A stretch of 64,000 nt of DNA from Phyllostachys edulis (taxonomy: Eukaryota; Streptophyta; Magnoliopsida; Poales; Poaceae). The DNA is taken from the NCBI GenBank assembly GCA_036346405.1, contig CM070550.1:10016115-10080114 (forward strand), in the 5' to 3' direction. Positions 8,521 through 20,109 of the stretch are shown one piece after another; positions within the stretch are counted from its first letter, which is position 1, and the number at the start of each line of letters is the position of its first letter. The notes below the pieces were generated by a model, which was given only the letters and a program-made list of their open reading frames with translations, had not been told where the DNA came from and made no database searches. A program made the position numbers and the translations under genes.

Positions 8521-10587
8521 ATCTCCCCAGTGCCACCCATTCATCTCCCAGTGTCCTTAGCCTGCTCAGCTCTCGCTCCTTCGCCTCCTCTAGGGCTCGC
8601 TTGGTTCACCTCCCGTAAGCCACGACACGCCGCCTCGACCTTGCCTTGCCACCCCGACATCGGCAGCGTTATGCGCCGCCTCGACCCGCGGCCTCCTCCC
8701 CGTGTTGGTGTCCTCCCTCTACACCGACCTCCTCCCCGCGCTGTCCTCCTCTCCGTGTCGTCCTCCTCCCCTACACCGGCCTCCTCCCCGCGGCCCCCTC
8801 CCCTGCACCAGCCTCCTCCCCCGCACTGTCCTCCTCCTCGCGTTGGCCCCCTCCCCTGCACCGGCCTCCTCCCCTGCGCCGGCCTCCTCTTTGCACTGTG
8901 AGTTCTTGTGCGGTATCCTCTCTGTGAGTATTCCTATATTATGTTTGTGCATCACTTTGGCTATATACTTATGTGCTGGATTGGCTTCAAATTCTGTATT
9001 TGATTGTGCACTGAGAGATAGCAAAGTGGTTATGTGGGCTCGGTTGATCAGCTCTGTGATGAATGTCAAATCTGAAATCAATTTGATAATTGGAAACAAT
9101 CTTGAGCTAAAACTATTGCTTTTCATTGTTAGGTTTAATCTATTGCTTTATTCCTTTTGGTTGTCGATTACGCATAGTTGATTATCCTTGTATGAGCTAG
9201 TTGATATTTGTGAGATACTTACATAGTTATTCTCAATCTGTGGATAAGGCTTATTGCTGAAATGATATTGTGATTATCTTGATATCATTGCTCTGTTTTG
9301 TTTTAGGTTCAGCTCAATAGGAAAGTTTTAGGTTCAGCTCAAGATCTGTTTGATAATTGTTAAATTTGATTAGTAAAGATATATTGACTGATGTACTGAG
9401 ATTGCAAAGGTTAAATCCTTTGCATCCAGCATACTGAGAGCACTCTTTAACATCAATACTCTGAGATTTTTGTTGAGTTCTTTAATATACATGTGGTATA
9501 TGTTGAGCATATTATTCATTTTAAATGACATGGAGATACTTCATATGTATATGTTGATTTGGTCATTCAAATGCTTGCAACAATCCTTTAGTAGTATGAT
9601 TGATCTGTGCCTACAAAAAGATTTCTTTTGGGCAAGTGTACAGTTAGTGTTTTTATCTATTCTCTTGATTGTGTGCCCAGTATGTTTTAACGATGCTTAT
9701 GCCTTGACATGTGCAATTATGTATCTGTCTAGAACTCTTCACATGTGCAATTATGTATTTATCGAGTTAGGATTTAAATTGCCTTAAAATTGACTAGGCA
9801 TTTGTTATTCACAAGAAGACTTCTATTGCTCTGTGGGATATTGTAAATGCTCTGTGATGAAATCAGTCATATACTGAAATTGACATTGCAATCTAGTTTA
9901 GACTTGAGCTCTAAAAGTATTGTTCAAATCTGTCAATTGATCTTGAGAAAGTAGTCTGTTACTTTTGGATACTTAAAGACCTGTATGGTCTTTACCCTTT
10001 TAATGTTTTCCTATTAAACATATTGCTCATGCTATTCTATTAGTCCTGAAAACTTGTTGTTGACCTTACTTTAACTATGGTTGTTCACTGTTAGTGAATC
10101 AATATTGTTAAATCAAGGTTGTTGGCCTTTTTAATTGCTGAATTGGTGTTATGTTAACGGTTTCTAGGATATTTGACAGATTAGAAGAAATTTTTAGAGC
10201 TCAAGGCTTATATTGTTTTGTCGAAGTCAATTAGTGAAGAGTATAGACTGGTTGAGATGACAAAGACTTGTTCTTTTGCAATTCTCCTTCTGAGAGCACA
10301 AACTATCATCAATCTTCTGTGCTTTATGCTGCTTGTTGATGATTTACTACTTGCTGGTATTATGCTTGTTGCATAATTATTTCTGCTGTGATGAATGTCA
10401 AATCTTGCAATCCATTTTATTGCGTATGTAACTTATATAGATAGCAAGTAAGTGAGATGGCGAGAACACGAAATCTTCGCCCTTGTCACCGGCGTTCTTG
10501 AATCGTCTGGATGTCCGATGATAGCGATCGTAAGCAAGATGGCGGAGAAATCAAAATTGCTGTGGGCGGTGATCATCACGGAGGTCG
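8521..10587. other. CT-rich stretch then AT-rich DNA, no gene recognised
   Basis: 8,530-8,900 is a CT-rich, Pro/Leu-biased low-complexity stretch following the CACTA repeats, at the same relative place as the CT-rich stretch after the left repeats of the element at 39,930. 8,900-10,430 is AT-rich and resembles intron or transposon spacer; no domain seen. Confidence 0.4.
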
Positions 10588-11130
10588 ATGGCGTTGGGAT
10601 CCTCTGAGTCCCGAGAGATCGTGGCGGATTCCGGACCATCTGCGGGATACTTGCAAGAAAACGGGTCCCTATCACCACACCAAGTTGAAGTCTCGGCGGT
10701 AGTGAGAAGGCGGCGTGGGACGGAACTTTCGGCCTCGTTCACTATCGAAGCGAGACCGAGCCGCGTGGAACAGCAGGCGTTGCTCGTGATGTGTCACCCG
10801 TGGAGGACCTTCAAGAGCAAGCTTGTCACAAAGTACGTGAACACGGGTCGGACGCCCTTCACGAAGTATCCATTCTTGACGCGGGAAATATGGAACGCCT
10901 TTGTGGCTATGAAGACGACGGTCGAATTTCAGGAGCAAAGTGCGACGCACAAAGCTCTCCACACATGAAACACTCACCCCAGCGGACTCGGCCATTGGCT
11001 GGAATGCGCGTAAATCCAGCGGAATGGGCGGAGGGCGAAGCATAGCCGGGCCATTTCCTAAGATCACGAACCGCTTGCCTAAAATTTGGTTAAGCGAGGA
11101 AAAAGTCTCGTCTTGAGACATCTCTTTCAC
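10588..11130 (+). pseudogene. CACTA second ORF remnant (plant Ptta/En/Spm transposase-like)
   Basis: The frame 10,588-10,968 contains HPWRTFKSKLVTKYVNTGRT, PFTKYPFLTREIWNAFV and then an MKTTVEFQEQSATHK segment, the pattern of the plant CACTA accessory protein family (Transposase_24-like). An Asn-Thr-His-Pro segment typical of the continuation appears after a stop near 10,970. Further stops follow, so it is not functional. Together with the transposase fragment at 6,640 it suggests one or two old CACTA insertions. Confidence 0.6.
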
Positions 11131-12499
11131 AAACCCGGAGACGGAAGTGTCCCAACGTCTGGTAAATATGTCGAACTATCTAGTTGTTAATAAGTCCATA
11201 ACTTCATAGTGTCTATAATAACATGATAATCTATTGCAGCATGAATTGTCTGCCCAAACTTCCCAAGGCTCCTTCCAAGCGAGAGGGGAGAAGGATATAC
11301 TATTTATGGCCCAGAAAACAAGGAGCACCAGTGCATGCGAGCCTTGGGGTTAATGTACCTTGGAGTTATGGATTCGAGGCGACTACGACACGTATAGGAG
11401 TAGGAAGAGATCCAAGGCGAAACACGAGGACCGGTTGAGTGCAGATGCTTCTTGCAAAATTTCAAGGACGGATAACAAGATTCTTTGGATCAAATGAATC
11501 AACTCTGAACGATGCATAAGCCACCCGATTAATTTGGGAGCCAATCCTCCTCGACATCTGAGTAGCGTCACGTCCACGCATAATTCTGAATATGTTGACG
11601 TCCAATTACATATTGACGACATCAAGGTAATGTACATCTCTGGAATACTCCAAAGATAGACCTATAGGATGCCTTAGCTAATTGTGTATCGTTTATAGGA
11701 GCCGACGCTACCGCAAGCTCAAGTGAGGATGGTTGGGTCTATTTCTATTAAAATTTGGGCGAGGATGGCGTATCCATGCGAGAAAGGGACAAGTCACGAC
11801 CACGGTGCCCGGCTAAGCGAGGTTACGCCAGGTCGGTGGACATGGTACATGACAATTTCATGGCCATCCATTGGAGATTTGCCCGACGAAGACATCGAAA
11901 CACTAGGGGATGCTATGCACACTTTTATCCAATGACCCAAGAAGGACTCGCCTTGGACCCAGCGAAGGTCTGCGATCTCGACACGACCATTCTTCTCCAA
12001 TGGGACCCTCGATGACTCCACCTCATCCTTTGCCTCGAAGGCCACCTCATCCTTGGGTTAGATAATGTGTTTCTTGGATTTTGGTGAACAATGAAATCAA
12101 GAAACATTTCGTACATAATAAAAACATATAGCTCCTAAGTTGTGAAACCGGTTTTTGATTTTAGGTTTAGAGTGCGCACACCATGCGGAATTCTAATAGA
12201 TGGGCCTATCTATGAATTTTTACTACTACACCATGTGAGACTCTCTTGACTCCTCTCTGAGGGCATGGTAGGACTCGAGGAAACGAATTTTGTTGACATG
12301 GAGATTACAATTCGAAGCTTATGTCTTCGTTTCAATACATTTGGCTTAAAGAGTGTGGTTATTGAATTTGAGATATTATGTTGGTTGTTGAAACTACACC
12401 TGGATTTATCAGAAATGGAGCAAGAGCCCATGAATACATGAACATTTGGCTTGCAGTTAAATTTTCTTATCATAGTGATTCTCTTAGCACATGAAAAGA
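11131..12499. other. Unassigned accessory DNA
   Basis: No domain recognised. The frame 11,755-12,015 is open but shows no familiar motif. It may be further decayed CACTA sequence or the left part of the Helitron-like segment. Confidence 0.3.
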
Positions 12500-13007
12500 A
12501 TCAAGCGTTGTGCAACGCAATTGCAAAAATAGCTACTATGTTGTTCGGTTGGAATTTCCCTTTTGGAGGCCCGTTAAGTAGGCCTGGATGGAGAGAACTT
12601 TCTCCAATGAGCATTAGGACACCAATGTAGTGTTTTTTTGTCGGCAATAGTTCAAACACAGTAGATAGGAATATGTAGTTCAGGAATGTTTGCTCAGACA
12701 AATGTGTTTCTTGAATTTGCACATAAGTTCCAACATATTTCAGGAACTATTATATGGTGGTCTTAAAAAAAACTATTTGTATTGCCTTTGGCTATGGAGA
12801 ATGCAAACAAGAGTGGATGACATTTACACTGGTGTTCAAAAAGCAATAAAGTTTCCTAACAAATATTACTTGAAAATATGTTCCGACTTAATTGAAGAAC
12901 AATTACATGTTTTTTTTCAAGAGTATAAGAATCAAATGTTGTGTTGTTTAGTTGGAAATTCCCTTTTGGAGGCCCGTAAAGTAGGCCTGGGTGGAGAGAA
13001 CTTTATC

Positions 13008-13545
13008 CAATGTTCTCTATCTACACTACATCATTATGTTTGAAACAAAAAAAAATCGAAAAAAAGTATGTCTCAAACAGAAACATGCAGGTCTTAGAGT
13101 ACATCAATATGCTTTAGTTCTTTTATAAGTTCTTATATGAGTTTTCTGTTTTCCACATTTTTGCATTAGTCCCTATTTTTCCCCAGATGGTGTTGCTTTT
13201 TATACAAAGGCAACACCATCAATTGTAAGCACCAGCCATATTGGTGGTTCCTTTTTATCAGTGTGATGGTATTTGACATAATCTTGCTCTGACAATCTTG
13301 CACTCATTTTGTCTTGTGGATACATCATGCAGGCATATTCTGAGTCGAGAGGCCATAATTTTGCGCTTAATGCTTCATTTGAAGAGATTAACGTTGCTGG
13401 ATATGATGAATTGGTAATTCTTGGAGGACGTGCACCAGAATACCTTGCAATTGATGAAAAGGTGCTTGATTTAGTTAGGAACTTATCTGATATTAAGAAG
13501 GCCATCGCATCAATTTGCCATGGACAGTTGATTTTGGCAGCAGAA
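13008..13545 (+). repeat. Direct duplication, partner at 14,490-15,020
   Basis: About 540 bases including the intron tail and the first DJ-1 exon are repeated roughly 1.48 kb downstream with a few percent difference; e.g. CTTTATCCAATGTTCTCTA and CATGCAGGTCTTAGAGTACA occur in both. A second repeat pair, 12,720-12,915 against 16,199-16,410, brackets the duplicated region. Confidence 0.8.
13333..13545 (+). pseudogene. DJ-1/PfpI family exon fragment, first copy
   Basis: After an intron-like T-rich stretch and acceptor CATGCAG, an exon encodes SESRGHNFALNASFEEINVA, then a GGRAPEYLAIDEKVLDL segment and AIASICHGQLILAAE. This is one DJ-1 domain of the plant two-domain DJ-1 homologue D (YLS5-like) family, including the nucleophile-elbow Cys-His (ICHGQ). 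The exon then runs into unrelated sequence and a stop (13,573). It is an isolated exon, not a gene. Confidence 0.8.
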
Positions 13546-14813
13546 GCATTTATGTACCATAGACTCTTGCTCTAGGGTAAAAGAGCAAAGATTAGCGAGA
13601 TATGGCACATCTTTGAAGATGCTCCTGAAGCTCTTGGATGTATCATGTTAAGGTGATGGCGGCGGGTTTTGTAATATCTGCATTGAGAGGAACATTGTTG
13701 ATAAAATGATTGATCTTCCTCGGGATTACGAGGAAGAAAACATCTTAACAAGTCTCTCTTTGGTTGTGCTCGTGAAATGCCCACGAGCCATGCGATAGTC
13801 TCGCTTGTCGTTTTCTACCTCCAAGTAAATGTTACGTATTCTGAGTTTTTCTCATCATTTGAGTCGTGAGGTTCTTAGGGCATGCTTAAGCGGAACTATA
13901 ACTCTACAATATCCTGGTGTCATGCAATTGTCGTTTGATTCATTTCTCATCTATTTACTTACTTGCTACTTAATATTTCAATTGCCATGCACATTTTTCT
14001 GACATCGAAGGTATAAATATAACAGTTAGAATTCAAAGTGGTAAATCCTAGCTCTTTGCGGCATTTTTCCATGCATGCGAAAGAAGTTCCTTTATATTAT
14101 TAATGTCTGAGATGTTTACAAGTTTGTACATGTAGAAATAGTTTGCATATTTAAATAATAAGACCGAGTAAAAGATTAATCGGTGTGTTTTATGGTCTTT
14201 GTTAAAAGAAGTGATAAAAGGAAGTTCACCCCAATGTGTCGATCTCAGAGAAGACTTCTCTTACCACATACTGGTGTTGTTATCATGCTTCACGGTGGAT
14301 ATCTTCACATTTAGTACGTAAATTTTAAAATAATATCCATTTTGTTAAAACTTAAACAAAATGTTCAATTATAATTTTGATGTCTTGGTCTCTATAGATG
14401 GCCTTCCCTTTGGATTTTGTGTGTGTTGCATGTGGTCCAACTGTTATTCGTCAAATTTACCCAATTCTTCTAATTGCTGTAGTCTAATGGAACTTTATCC
14501 AATGTTCTCTACCTGCACTGCATCATTATGTCTGAAACAAAAAATTTCGAAAAAAAGTATGTCTGAAACAAAAACATGCAGGTCTTAGAGTACATCAATA
14601 TGCTTTAGTTCTTTATAAGTCCTTATATGAGTTTTCTGTTTTCCACATTTTTGCATTAGTCCCTATTTTTCCCCTGATGGTGTTGGCTTTTATACAAAGG
14701 TAACACCATCAATTGTAAGCACCAGCCATATTGGTGGTTCTTTTTTATCAGTGTGATGGTATTTGACATAATCTTGCTCTGACAATCCTGCACTCATTTT
14801 GTCTTGTAGATAC

Positions 14814-15283
14814 ATCATGCAAGCATATTCTAAGTCGAGGGGCCATAATTTTGCACTTAATGCTTCATTTGAAGATATTAGCGTTGCTGAATATGATGGA
14901 TTGGTAATTCCTGGAGGACGTACACCAGAATACCTTGCAATTGATGAAAAGGTGCTTGACTTAGGAACTTCTCTGATACTAAGAAGGCCATCGCATCAGT
15001 TTGCCATGGACAGTTGATTTTGGCAGCAGCAGCGATAGTCCGGAACCGTACATGCACCGCATATCCTGCCGTTAAACAAGTTTTGGTTGTTGCTGGTGCT
15101 AAGTGGGAAGAAGCTGATACTATGGCAAAATGCGTTGCTGATGGTAATCTCATCACCGGAGTGGCTTATAATGCTCATCCTGAATGCATCAGCTTTTTTG
15201 TGAAAGCACTTGAAGGCTCTGTAGCAGGCTCAAGCAAAAGAATATTGTTCCTTTGTGGGGTATGTTTTGAGAAAACTTTCTAG
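14814..15283 (+). pseudogene. DJ-1 family fragment, second copy, first domain
   Basis: Near-duplicate of the exon at 13,333 (ASFEDISVAEYDGLVIPGGR, then an APEYLAIDEKVL-like segment) with a small deletion after KVLDL that shifts the frame just before the ICHGQ elbow. It continues into the rest of the domain (CTAYPAVKQVLVVAGAKWEE, then DGNLITGVAYNAHPECI). Frameshifted, therefore dead. With the piece at 15,388 it preserves the gene order of a two-domain DJ-1D protein. Confidence 0.8.
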
Positions 15284-15387
15284 GTCAATTTAATTCACAT
15301 TCTTGGTATTTGTTTTTCCTCATTTGTCACAGGTCTTCAGCACTGTACTGAACATTTTTTTCTTGACTACATGCTAACGAGGATTAC

Positions 15388-15757
15388 ATGGAGGATTACG
15401 AGATTATGGTCCCATTTCAGTCTCTTCAAGCTCTTGGTTGCCATGTTGATGCAATTTGCCCTGACAAGGGTGCCGGGGAAAAGTTCCCAACTGCCATTCA
15501 TGACTTCGAAGGTGACCAAGCTTACAGTAGAAGCCTGGTCATGATTTTGCTTTGACAGCATCGTTTGACAGTGTGGATGCTTCAAGCTATGATGCACTTG
15601 TAATCCCTGGTGGATGGGCTCCTGAGTACCTTGCGTTGAATGATAAAGTCATTAGCTTCGTGAAGGGTTTCATGGATAAAGGAAAACCTATTGCATCAAT
15701 TTGCCATGGCCAGCAGATTTTATCTGCTGCTGGGGTCCTTCAGGTACATAATGACTT
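15388..15757 (+). pseudogene. DJ-1 family fragment, second domain
   Basis: Encodes YEIMVPFQSLQALGCHVDAI, then FPTAIHDFEGDQ, and in another frame FDSVDASSYDALVIPGGWAP followed by KPIASICHGQQILSAAGVLQ and a GTACAT donor-like end. A frameshift near 15,535 separates the two halves. The Cys-His elbow is intact. Most similar in layout to the second DJ-1 domain of plant DJ-1D/YLS5 proteins (cytosolic glyoxalase or deglycase-like family). Confidence 0.8.
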
Positions 15758-16089
15758 ATATCCTATGGTTGCTCTACATTAATTTATTCTTCGTTGATAC
15801 ACTGTAGCTGTTCCAGACAGTGGCGGACCCAAGAATAAATTTGAGGCATGGCGGACTTCCAGATGGTTTATGGTCTTAAAAAAAACTTCAGCTGTTGATG
15901 GTTGTTTTAGTTTAATAGTTTTTCTACTTCTCCAGCGTAGTTATAGCAAATTTTGCTTGTGAACAAAACAAAAATGCGATTAGGATAACACTCAAATAAC
16001 GGATAAATGATGTAAATCGTTTTCGTCGTTCACTGACTACATATTCCCTAGCCTACTTGATTAAAGCAAGCACTGATGCTCCTTACTTG

Positions 16090-16200
16090 GATGATATGTG
16101 GGGAAAGAAATGCTCAACGTGGTGCTTGCCGAGGCAACTTGGCTGGAGGCTAATCCAATTGACCGCTGCTTCACCGATGGCAACCTTGTGACTGGTGCAG
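16090..16200 (+). pseudogene. DJ-1 family last-exon remnant
   Basis: Encodes NVVLAEATWLEANPIDRCFT followed by DGNLVTGA, the conserved end of the second DJ-1 domain, then stops abruptly at a junction with the Helitron 3' repeat (GTTCCAACATATTT). The final Pro-Gly/Ala-His-Pro-Glu part is missing. Between 15,760 and 16,080 lie intron-like sequence and an orphan hAT-like end at about 15,820 (CAGTGGCGGACCCAAG). Confidence 0.65.
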
Positions 16201-16259
16201 TTCCAACATATTTAAGGAACTATTATATGGTTGTCTTTTAAGAAAAAAAAACACTATTT

Positions 16260-16680
16260 GTATTGCCTTTGCGTATGGAGAATGCAAACAAGAGTGGATG
16301 ACACTTACACTGATGTTCAAGAAGCAACGAACTTTTCTAACAAATATTCCTTACACTTGAAAATGTGTTCCGTCTTAATTCAACAATTATTACATATTTT
16401 TTTCCCAGGAGTATTTGTGTTGTCTTTTTGTTATAGAGAATTTGAACGAGAGTGAATGTTGTTTACACTGGTGTTCTAGAAGCAATGAAGTTTTCAACAA
16501 ATATTTCTTAAACTTTAAAATAATCTTTTACCTAATTCAGGGATTATTTTATGTTAGTTTTTTTTAGGCTTTTGCATTGCCCTTATGCTGTGGAGTATTT
16601 GAACTCAATTAAATGAAAGTTTGCACCGGTGTTATGAAAGGAATGAAGTTTGCAAATAAAGAACTAAATTGTGAACATAT
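16260..16680 (+). repeat. Degenerate tandem repeats inside the Helitron 3' end
   Basis: Three decayed units of about 165 bases begin with GxATGGAGAATGCAAAC or similar (16,275; 16,435; about 16,590) and contain GTGGATGAC-like and ACACTGxTGTTC segments. A further copy of the unit lies at 12,795. Confidence 0.6.
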
Positions 16681-16729
16681 CCACTCTTTTTCTATCTCTA
16701 CGCGTGCCAAGGCGCGCGCAGACCGCTAG

Positions 16730-17959
16730 TATATATAACCGGCCGCTTGGCGGCCTAGCTAGCTAGCGGCGCGTTGCAGTTTTTGCATTGCCTAGCTCGT
16801 GAGCTTTTCGTATTGGTTTATTTGATCTCGAGGAGTAGATTCAATTCGATGAGAGCGATTATTGTAGAGTACATGACTATGTTCTAGGAAACACGTTGTC
16901 TTACTGTGCTGATCCAGTGATCCTCCCTCGCTCGATGAGATGGTGATCAAGTCTGACGACGACGATAATGTTATCACAGTACTGCATTTATTTATATGCA
17001 TGTAATAACATGATATGTACATCTGCCGAGACAAAAAAAAATCCAATATTTCTCGATATATCTTAACCAAACAGATTAGTTTCATCAACTAGAGCTAGGC
17101 AATACCCTTTTCTCAAGGCATGCTCCAGATGTAATGCTTCGGAAAGCTATAGAACAAAAGAGTAGAGGAACTCAAAGAGAGATGTGTAATCGCTAATGTA
17201 CTGAGCTAAACTGCTTCAAAACTCAGTTTCAATATTATTAAGACTGGAATCAGTTTTGATGTCATGTTCGTCTAAAAAAATCTCAAAGATGCTCCATATT
17301 CCAACTTAATTTATTGAAACTGAAGTTACATATCATATATACATGTATGTCGTGCTGGAGAGCAACCCATACCATGCATCAGCTCGCTCTCAAAATATAA
17401 CTAGCTAACTGATGCGCGTATTCATTAACATTGCGGGTCATATGTATCTAGATCTGCGCAATGAGAAGATCCAGCCTCTCGATGACTAATTAAATCAAAT
17501 CATACATGCAAGTGCATGATATACTCGCATATACATATCTGCTACTAGTGCTGTTACAAAAGGTGACGTACGAACAGTTCATGAAACAAAGATCGAGGTC
17601 AGTAAGTATGTATAATTAATAGTTGCTGAATAAGGGGCTGCGGATAAAATTAAAAAGAGAAGTGAGAACTGGGTCAGTACTGATCGATTGGTTACCTGCC
17701 AGGAAAACTAGTCTTGAGCTGATACTTAATCATTAACACAGATGAATCGAACAATAACAAGCAATATTATAATCAACTATTTAAACAGCTGGCCAACCAT
17801 TGCATACCAAACATATAAAAATACTAGGTCTGAGCAGCTTCTGCATATCATATTTCTTCGGTGTTCCTATATATCATATATATCTGATGAATTTTAATTT
17901 CGAAAAAGCTAAACCAGCCGAAATAAATAATCTAAGAACACGGGGAGAGAGAGAGAGAG
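16730..17959. other. 3' flank of the MIR160 locus
   Basis: No protein gene recognised. On the minus strand this would be the downstream part of the pri-miR160 transcript. A GA-repeat (17,945-17,964) abuts the precursor. Confidence 0.4.
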
Positions 17960-18085
17960 AGAGACGGTCATGCTTGGCTCCTCGCACGCCATCCGCAGTA
18001 GAGCCAACGTACGTGCCCTCGATCGGAGCTCAACTGAGTTGGCAGCTACGCGAGTGGCATACAGGGAGCCAGGCATATCCCCTTT
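17960..18085 (-). ncRNA. MIR160: MIR160 precursor
   Basis: Read on the minus strand, bases 18,075 to 18,055 give the conserved 21-nt plant miR160, beginning TGCCTGGCTCC and ending TGTATGCCA. Bases 17,989 to 17,969 give the opposite-arm star (GCGTGCGAGGAGCC, then AAGCATG). The two 21-mers pair with only two mismatches and a few G-U pairs and leave 2-nt 3' overhangs at both ends, the signature of DCL1 cutting. Mature sequence on the 5' arm and a loop of about 65 bases are normal for MIR160. miR160 is known to guide cleavage of ARF10/16/17-type auxin response factor mRNAs. The stem continues a few bases beyond the duplex. No homologous second MIR gene is seen in the window. Confidence 0.95.
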
Positions 18086-18616
18086 TCACCTCTTCCGCAC
18101 CTTCCAAGCGTACGTGCACCTACCTGACTCATCCATGCCCTTCCTTAAACTGCAGCACTCCACAGTTCACAGCTTCACACGCGAGCGCGCAAGCACACAC
18201 TCTCCCATGAGATGTTCCCTCCTCCCAATGCTAAGCTTTAAAGTTTAAACACTTCAAGAAGACGAGAACTACTACGACACACACAAACAAGAGCTCATCC
18301 CTCAGTGTATGGATGTAAATCATGGAGTGGAGATGTCTACAGAAAGAAGAGAGAAAGAGGACAAACATACACACTACTGATTACTGAATATGGCGTCTGG
18401 TGGTGTAGGTGAGAGTTGGGAGGAGGATGGAGAGGACTCGTACGCACTACGCAGCGCCCCTGTAAACAGCTCCAAACCCCAGCTCCTCAAAGTGCCCTAA
18501 TCCCTCCCGCCCCATCGCATAGGCAATACATACAGGCGCACACATGCAGGCACATTTGCACACTACTCCAAGCTCTATAGGCTCATGCGCCACAGAACCT
18601 CAGCTTCCCCATCCAT

Positions 18617-18625
18617 CCTTATATA
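18617..18625 (-). promoter_or_regulatory. Candidate TATA box of the pri-miR160 gene
   Basis: On the minus strand TATATAAGG lies about 540 bases upstream of the precursor, a usual distance for plant pri-miRNAs. A start site about 30 bases downstream (near 18,585) is inferred, not seen. Confidence 0.4.
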
Positions 18626-20109
18626 CATGCACAACACGCATGGTCACAAGATGGAATAAAGGCACAAGTGAAAACCCTAGACAGAGCCCTAGCTGGCACA
18701 GTGTCAGGGGGATATATTGCTTATTTTCTTTTGCTCTCTCTCGCTAAAATGTTTAAATATCTTTGTGCTTGTGTACGTGGTGATTGGTGAACGTGCTACT
18801 TGTGGTGACATGCACGCCATGTCACAAAAAATGCATATGAAATGTAGCAGCATAGTAGACAACCAGATTTGCTCTTCTTGAGAATTGCTTTTGTGTGATG
18901 TTTGCACATTGCAACTTTGCATGTCGCATGCATATCTCTCTCTCTCTCAAGTTTGCTTAGAAACGAGCTGGCTTTCTGAGACGGGGTTTGTCTCGCAGCG
19001 CTTGGCCGGGAGCCGGATTCCCCTGTGCGTGGTGGACCAAGGTGGGTGTGGGTCACGCCCTGCTTCACCTCCTGCCACTGACTTTTTAACAACTGCGTGC
19101 CCCCGTGACCATGCATGCAGCACTACGCCTTTAACCTTTTCACCGCTTGCCAAAAGTTGATACGACTGAGATGCATGGGCAAACGAGTGAATTTTTGATC
19201 CCGCCCTGGCTCATTTTGGATCCAAATGGTATGTGTAAAGTGCATTAACCATGCCTGGATTAATTGTCCGAGTTGTACTCATCAATTTGACCCGATATTA
19301 GTATTAGGGCGTTTTTGGAACAAGTTAATAAAAGCTACGAGAGAAAGAATGACTGGTTTTAGTTCATTTTCGTACCCTAAATTAAACCAGATGGCTAGCT
19401 GTACGCCTCGAGTACGAGAGAGGAGAGAAAATAAAAGAGAAAAACTATTAAATGGTATAGTGTTTTTCCTCCTACCAACGGGATAGGTGGACACCGTCTA
19501 ATCTAACTCTTAAAGCTTGACCACGTCTAACACACGTGGTCGTGACTCACCACACTTCCTATGATGCGAACTAAAGATCTCCAATCCATCTCAGAAAAAC
19601 CACCGAATCAGTAGTATTGGTGGCCAGTAGCTATTAGATCGTCACTGACAAGTTGCCTAATAGCCATCTCCCTCCTCTAATGGCTCTGGTTGAGCTTTGC
19701 CATGGCAGATCTAATGTTAACAAGTTCTTCTGTCTACTTCAAGTTGCAATGTGCATGGAGGAAACCACGTTAGCGGCGGAGACTACGCCTACAGGTGGGC
19801 CGGTCCTCGAGCGACGCGTGGCGAGCGGCGGTGGGCTGGTCCTTCGCACCTCGTGTGGCCGCAAGTATGTGGGAGGCCACGGTCTGGCGTGATGGGGAGT
19901 GGCAGCAAGCAGACTCGGCCGGAGCAAGGCGACTGAAAGCGACTACCGGAGGCGCGGCGGCGACACATGGGGAGGTGAGCAGCCACAGCAGCCCGGTGAA
20001 CATGGAGCCACAAGCGAGCTCGATGGTAGGTGGGAAGGCCAACGGCCGCGACGTCCCGGCGTGAGCGGAGCTGTGGTGGCGAGCGGTTGCACGGCTGTAG
20101 GTGAGCACG
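18626..20109. other. Upstream region of MIR160, no protein gene
   Basis: Contains a CT microsatellite at about 18,933-18,948 and, from 19,780 to 20,100, a GC-rich stretch with overlapping ORFs on both strands that have no recognisable motif and look like low-complexity shadows. The pri-miR160 promoter should lie in the first several hundred bases. Confidence 0.4.

Larger units (their letters stand above)
12500..16729 (+). mobile_element. Helitron-like segment carrying DJ-1 fragments (5' end not located)
   Basis: The 3' terminus fits the Helitron rule: a short GC hairpin GCGTGCCAAGGCGCGC (16,702-16,717), eight spacer bases, then CTAG (16,726-16,729) followed by T. Upstream, the interior holds duplicated host-gene pieces with intron sequence retained, the usual result of Helitron gene capture, and several degenerate copies of one repeat just inside the 3' end. 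I could not fix the 5' TC end, so the start is only where the repeated sequences begin. No Rep/helicase gene is present; it would be non-autonomous. Confidence 0.55.

Noticed and set aside
8530..9126. Pro-rich ORFs on the plus strand and Gly/Arg-rich ORFs on the minus strand
   Set aside because: Low-complexity CT-rich sequence open in several frames at once; composition, not coding.
15818..15850. Complete hAT-like element starting at CAGTGGCGGACCCAAG
   Set aside because: No matching right end or target duplication was found before the DJ-1 remnant at 16,090; only an orphan terminus.
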